Of a stretch of 9,388 nucleotides of DNA, positions 6,558 to 9,388 are shown piece after piece (position 1 is the stretch's first letter; every line of letters starts with the position of its first letter). The stretch comes from J061 sp003695725 [NCBI: Candidatus Schekmanbacteria bacterium] (GTDB lineage: Bacteria > Schekmanbacteria > GWA2-38-11), in assembly GCA_003695725.1 (NCBI GenBank), contig RFHX01000235.1, positions 1-9,388 on the forward strand, read 5' to 3'. The notes beneath the pieces are model-generated. The model had not been told where the DNA came from and ran no database searches. It saw only the letters and a program-made list of their open reading frames with translations. A program made the translations under genes and the position numbers.

Positions 6558-7034
6558 TTATTCTTCTACAATCCTTATTTTACAGGGAGATTTCCGAATG
6601 AGATAATCTACGGATGAGCCGTAAATGAATCTTGAGATTTTAGATTTTTTGCTTCTTGTCAGAATTACAAGATCCGGTAAAACTTCTTCGATTTTCTTTA
6701 AAGCTTCTTCTGCAAAATCTCCTCGTTCAATAAACACGGAATATGAAATTTCCTTATTTTTCATTTGTGCTTCTATATTTTCTATCAATGCATATCCTCT
6801 TTGCCGGTATTCTCTCAATATTGTTTCATAAAGTTCTTTTGATTGTCTTTCAGGCAAAAGGTCTGTCTCTCGCATCTTTTCAAAAACGAGGTCGGGGATA
6901 TTGACATCGATGATGAAAAGAATTTCAATTTCTGCATTATTCTCAATTGCTTTTTCAATGGCATAATCGACAGCTCTTGGTGATTGCCTTGTTGACGAGA
7001 GAATAAGCATTATTTTTTTAAGTTTTTCTTCCAT
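6558..7034 (-). CDS. Small universal stress protein (UspA-like), degenerate nucleotide site
   Basis: A 158-aa single-domain USP fold: the opening strand KKIMLILSS, a helix with SPRAVDYAIEKA (18-29), a second strand ILFIIDVN, a long central helix, the strand DLVILTRS, and the ending GSSVDYLIRKSPCKIRIV (139-156), which matches the USP C-terminus (GS...V....PC.V.VV). The usual aspartate after strand 1 is replaced (LSSTRQS), and the GxxG part of the ATP-binding G-x2-G-x9-G-S/T motif is replaced by TRSKKSK (126-132); only the last glycine-serine pair remains. ATP binding is therefore doubtful. The reading frame stays open upstream to 7196, but that would lie inside the transporter gene. I chose the ATG at 7034, which shares one base with the transporter stop (TGATG). 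The SD is weak, so translation probably depends on coupling. It may regulate the transporter, as some USPs do; that is inference. Confidence 0.85.
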   Translation of the reverse strand: MEEKLKKIMLILSSTRQSPRAVDYAIEKAIENNAEIEILFIIDVNIPDLVFEKMRETDLLPERQSKELYETILREYRQRGYALIENIEAQMKNKEISYSVFIERGDFAEEALKKIEEVLPDLVILTRSKKSKISRFIYGSSVDYLIRKSPCKIRIVEE

Positions 7035-8464
7035 CAATAAATAAGTCCTATAAAGGGCCAATAGATTTTTGATATAAGAATAACATTTAAAAGTGATATT
7101 ATTGTAAGGATAAAACCGGGTAATACCATATCTTTGATATTTACATAGCCTGATGAATAAGCTATTGCCGTTGCCGGTGTGCTCATAGGTAGACAAAAAG
7201 CAAGTCCTGATGGAATGGCTATTGCGAATGTCATTACCCGGGCATCTATGCCAAATTGTTTTGCAAGACTAATCCCGAGAGGCATCATAATGGCAACGAC
7301 TGCAGAGTTGCTTATACCTTCAGTGAGATAAAGGGAGACAGCGGCAATAATGACAATTAACCAAAAAGGACTTTTTATATAATTTCCGATAAAAAAATTG
7401 GCTATCCAAAGTGCTGCACCGCTTTTTTCAAGTGCAAAGCCAAGACAGATAGCACCTCCATACATCAATATAATTCCCCAATTTACATTCTCTTCAACAT
7501 CTTTCCATTTAGCAAGTTTAAAGAGAAATACCAATACAACTGCAATAATGGCTATATTTGCAATACCAATTGTTTTGCTGAAAAACATCCAAGCTGTTAT
7601 AGTGGCTAACATAAGAATTGAAATCAGCTTTTCCCTTTGGGTCATCTTCCCCAACACTTTTATTTTCTTTTCCAAATTCTTCTTAGCAGGTGATGTGTCT
7701 TTTATATCAATTCTGAAGAAGAGTAAAAGAATCAAGAATCCGAAGAGGAGATTGATAAATACTATTGGAAATGCTGCTTTTATCCATTCGAAAAAACCTA
7801 TGTAACTGCCTGTTGATTCATATAATATCTCGACCGCTAAAGGATTTCTTGCTCCTCCTAAAAATGTTCCTATACCACCAATTATACATCCCCAAGCAGG
7901 GGCAATAAAGATTGCCTTTGCATAACTGCTTTTTGACGGTTGGAGTTTCAACTCTCTAGCAATTTCAAGAGTGATAGGGAAAATCATTGCTGCAACGGCG
8001 TGCTCTGAAATAAAGTGGCTGAATAAAGCAGTAACAAGAAAGAGAGAGGAAAGAAGCTGAAGAGGTGAATTACCAAAACGGTTTAGTACAAGCAGTGCAA
8101 GACGTGTTGAAAGTCCTGAACTCATCACTGCGGCAGCAAGAATAAATGCTCCTAATATAAAGAAAACTGCTTTATTACCAAAAAGCGCATATGCTTCAGA
8201 ACTTGTCATTATATTTAAAACTGGAAGCAAAACTATTGCGAGCAGACTTGTTATTTGAAGAGGGATTACGGCTGTTACCCAAAAGGTAAGACAAAGAACA
8301 AAAACCGCTATGGCGCTTCTGCCTTCAGAAGTTAATCCTTGCGGAAGAGGCAGGTTCAAAATGATTAAAAAAAGCAGGATAGCTATGGCAATTACAAAAA
8401 AGCGTCTTTTTTCTATGAAAAATCTTAAAGATGAAGCAAAAAAGGAGGACTTGTAATCATTCAT
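7034..8464 (-). CDS. SLC13/DASS-family anion:sodium symporter, candidate sulfate importer
   Basis: A 476-aa inner-membrane protein with many hydrophobic segments (for example 22-40, 50-66, 70-85, 98-115, 135-150, 232-250, 281-296, 300-317, 365-380 and 448-466), arranged as the two inverted halves of the DASS fold. The C-terminal family signature is clear: SNS at 385-387 in the second hairpin and STPATAIAYSSGY at 428-440. In the first half the usual SNT substrate/Na+ motif is replaced by SEH at 153-155 (FISEHAVAAM), and the following loop reads GGARN (203-207) instead of the common GTPPN. Known DASS substrates are dicarboxylates, citrate or sulfate; the neighbouring APS reductase gene points to sulfate or a related oxyanion, by inference. 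The start at 8464 is backed by GAGG 8 nt upstream. A competing ATG at 8468 opens only a 3-codon frame (MNE stop). Confidence 0.9.
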   Translation of the reverse strand: MNDYKSSFFASSLRFFIEKRRFFVIAIAILLFLIILNLPLPQGLTSEGRSAIAVFVLCLTFWVTAVIPLQITSLLAIVLLPVLNIMTSSEAYALFGNKAVFFILGAFILAAAVMSSGLSTRLALLVLNRFGNSPLQLLSSLFLVTALFSHFISEHAVAAMIFPITLEIARELKLQPSKSSYAKAIFIAPAWGCIIGGIGTFLGGARNPLAVEILYESTGSYIGFFEWIKAAFPIVFINLLFGFLILLLFFRIDIKDTSPAKKNLEKKIKVLGKMTQREKLISILMLATITAWMFFSKTIGIANIAIIAVVLVFLFKLAKWKDVEENVNWGIILMYGGAICLGFALEKSGAALWIANFFIGNYIKSPFWLIVIIAAVSLYLTEGISNSAVVAIMMPLGISLAKQFGIDARVMTFAIAIPSGLAFCLPMSTPATAIAYSSGYVNIKDMVLPGFILTIISLLNVILISKIYWPFIGLIY

Positions 8465-8592
8465 TCATAGAGCCTCAAAAAAGCTTAAATTTCAAGCTTT
8501 TTTATGAGCAGGATTTTTAGTCAAATCTATCACATTGTGGGAATTCTCTTCAAGAAGATTTCAAACCTTTTGTTTTGTAAGCTGTATTGATA
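8465..8592 (-). other. 128-nt spacer between the APS reductase and transporter genes
   Basis: No gene is supported here. It holds an A/T-rich hairpin before the transporter start and a TTGACT (8524-8519) that could be a -35 box, but no convincing -10 lies at 16-18 bp from it. An imperfect inverted element, TCTTC-AA-GAAGA, lies near 8548-8559. Whether the transporter has its own promoter or is read from the cysH promoter cannot be decided. Confidence 0.5.
8474..8508 (-). promoter_or_regulatory. Hairpin covering the transporter SD
   Basis: AAAAAAGCTT (8477-8486) and AAGCTTTTTT (8494-8503) form a 10-bp stem with a 7-nt loop. CTC (8474-8476) can pair with GAG (8506-8508) past a 2-nt bulge. In the mRNA the GAG of the transporter SD is in that lower stem, 8 nt before the start codon. 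The symmetry of the A and T runs also allows a weak terminator or attenuator reading. Confidence 0.5.
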
Positions 8593-9342
8593 TCAGATGC
8601 CGCTTCCGTCGATATGAATGCCGCATTCTTTTTCGCCGCATTCCCAAGGAAATTTACCAGCCCTCTTGTGCCGTGTTGGGAAGATTGGAATATGGCAAGG
8701 TTGACAACCGATTACTTTATACACTTCTCCATATGGAGATTTATAGTCGTAAAGTTTGTTATAGGGAACATTGTTCTTTTTTATGTATTCATCTACATCC
8801 TTTTCTGTCCAATCGTAGAGGGGATTTATTTTCAAGATTTTTCTGCCTTCCCTTTCTATTATTTCTACCTTTCTTGCATTGGATTTTCTAAATTCTGATT
8901 GATCAAAACGAAGCCCGCTTATCCATACATCGAGGGTTTTCAGTGCCCTTTCATTTGGTTCAACCTTTTTTATTCTGCAGCATCGGCTTCGTCCAAATTT
9001 AGAGTAATAGGGAAATTGGCCAAACTCTCTCTGCAGCTCTTCGAGCTTTTCCTTATCAGGTGTATATCTTTCAATTTTTATATTGTATCTTTTCTCAATC
9101 TCTTCAAGAAGCTCATATGTTTCCTTGAAATGGCAGAGCGTATCAACAAAATAAACACGAAATTCATCTACGACTTTGGAAGTGATGTCGATTATAGCAG
9201 TGCCTGTTTTCTGCAAGCTTGTGCCTATTGCAGCTCTTTTCCCATATTCTTTAAAAGCCCATTCCAGAACTTTGGCAGCCGGCAATTCTTCAAGAAACTC
9301 ATACTTCCTCAATTCATCTGGATACTGTATTACCTGTTCCAT
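8593..9342 (-). CDS. cysH: Assimilatory APS/PAPS reductase, iron-sulfur type
   Basis: Reduces activated sulfate (APS or PAPS) to sulfite in cytoplasmic sulfate assimilation. The 249-aa length is typical of the single-domain bacterial enzyme without a thioredoxin tail. Visible motifs: the nucleotide-binding loop IGTSLQKTG (39-47), FVDTLCHFKETYELL (65-79), the SGLRFDQSEFR region (142-152), then RAGKFPWE (227-234) and the redox-active C240 in KECGIH. The CC pair at 121-122 and CxxC at 213-216 are the four ligands of the [4Fe-4S] cluster found in APS reductases and absent from enterobacterial PAPS-specific CysH. APS is therefore the likelier substrate. C235 is an extra cysteine near the active tail. 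The start at 9342 has AAGGA about 12 nt upstream. Only 46 bases remain upstream in the window, so the promoter and any earlier sulfur genes are not visible. Confidence 0.93.
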   Translation of the reverse strand: MEQVIQYPDELRKYEFLEELPAAKVLEWAFKEYGKRAAIGTSLQKTGTAIIDITSKVVDEFRVYFVDTLCHFKETYELLEEIEKRYNIKIERYTPDKEKLEELQREFGQFPYYSKFGRSRCCRIKKVEPNERALKTLDVWISGLRFDQSEFRKSNARKVEIIEREGRKILKINPLYDWTEKDVDEYIKKNNVPYNKLYDYKSPYGEVYKVIGCQPCHIPIFPTRHKRAGKFPWECGEKECGIHIDGSGI

Positions 9343-9388
9343 TTTTTCTTTTATCCTTACAATTTAAATTAAAAGACAACCTCAAGTA

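Noticed and set aside
7035-7196. N-terminal extension of the USP frame back to 7196
   Set aside because: It lies wholly inside the transporter coding sequence, its residues do not match the USP fold, and the ATG at 7034 is coupled to the transporter stop.
8535-8898. Overlapping + strand open frames opposite cysH
   Set aside because: Two competing frames rich in Phe, Cys, Ile and Tyr with no motif, antisense to a clearly conserved gene; shadows.
8899-9372. 157-codon + strand frame opposite cysH
   Set aside because: Antisense to the conserved CysH frame, no recognisable domain, composition typical of a reverse-strand shadow.

Overview
The window looks like chromosomal housekeeping DNA from an AT-rich bacterium, probably a Gram-negative anaerobe of deltaproteobacterial or candidate-phylum type. 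I infer this from the A/T-leaning codons and spacers, clear Shine-Dalgarno sites, a BamB-sized propeller lipoprotein, a TatD-radical SAM fusion and an iron-sulfur type CysH. No mobile element, CRISPR array, rRNA or tRNA is visible.

Region 1 (1-6073, + strand) is a tightly packed operon. A 194-bp leader with two candidate promoters and repeated CAATC elements precedes radA (recombination and repair). Then come a lipid-anchored eight-bladed beta-propeller (overlaps radA by 14 nt), metG (11-nt gap, C-terminal tRNA-binding domain attached) and a TatD hydrolase fused to a small radical SAM domain (ATGA overlap with metG). The metG-tatD pairing is common in bacteria; the propeller between radA and metG and the TatD-rSAM fusion are the unusual parts.

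Region 2 (6074-6557) holds the HU gene (hup, - strand), convergent with the operon. It has a perfect-consensus sigma-70 promoter (TTGACA, 17 bp, TATAAT), a strong SD and a hairpin terminator shared with the convergent operon. A 13-bp perfect inverted repeat flanks it: one copy lies at the predicted extreme 5' end of the hup mRNA, the other in the 3' UTR just before the terminator. Six further base pairs would join part of the SD to the 3' UTR. This predicts that the two ends of the HU mRNA pair with each other, and it is the most interesting signal in the window.

Region 3 (6558-9388, - strand) is a likely sulfur-assimilation cluster. It runs from a CysH-type APS/PAPS reductase with the Cys set for a [4Fe-4S] cluster, across a 128-nt spacer with a hairpin that could hide the next SD, to a SLC13/DASS anion:Na+ symporter (candidate sulfate importer). 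Last is a small degenerate universal-stress-protein gene whose start overlaps the transporter stop by one base. The transporter and USP are probably translationally coupled.
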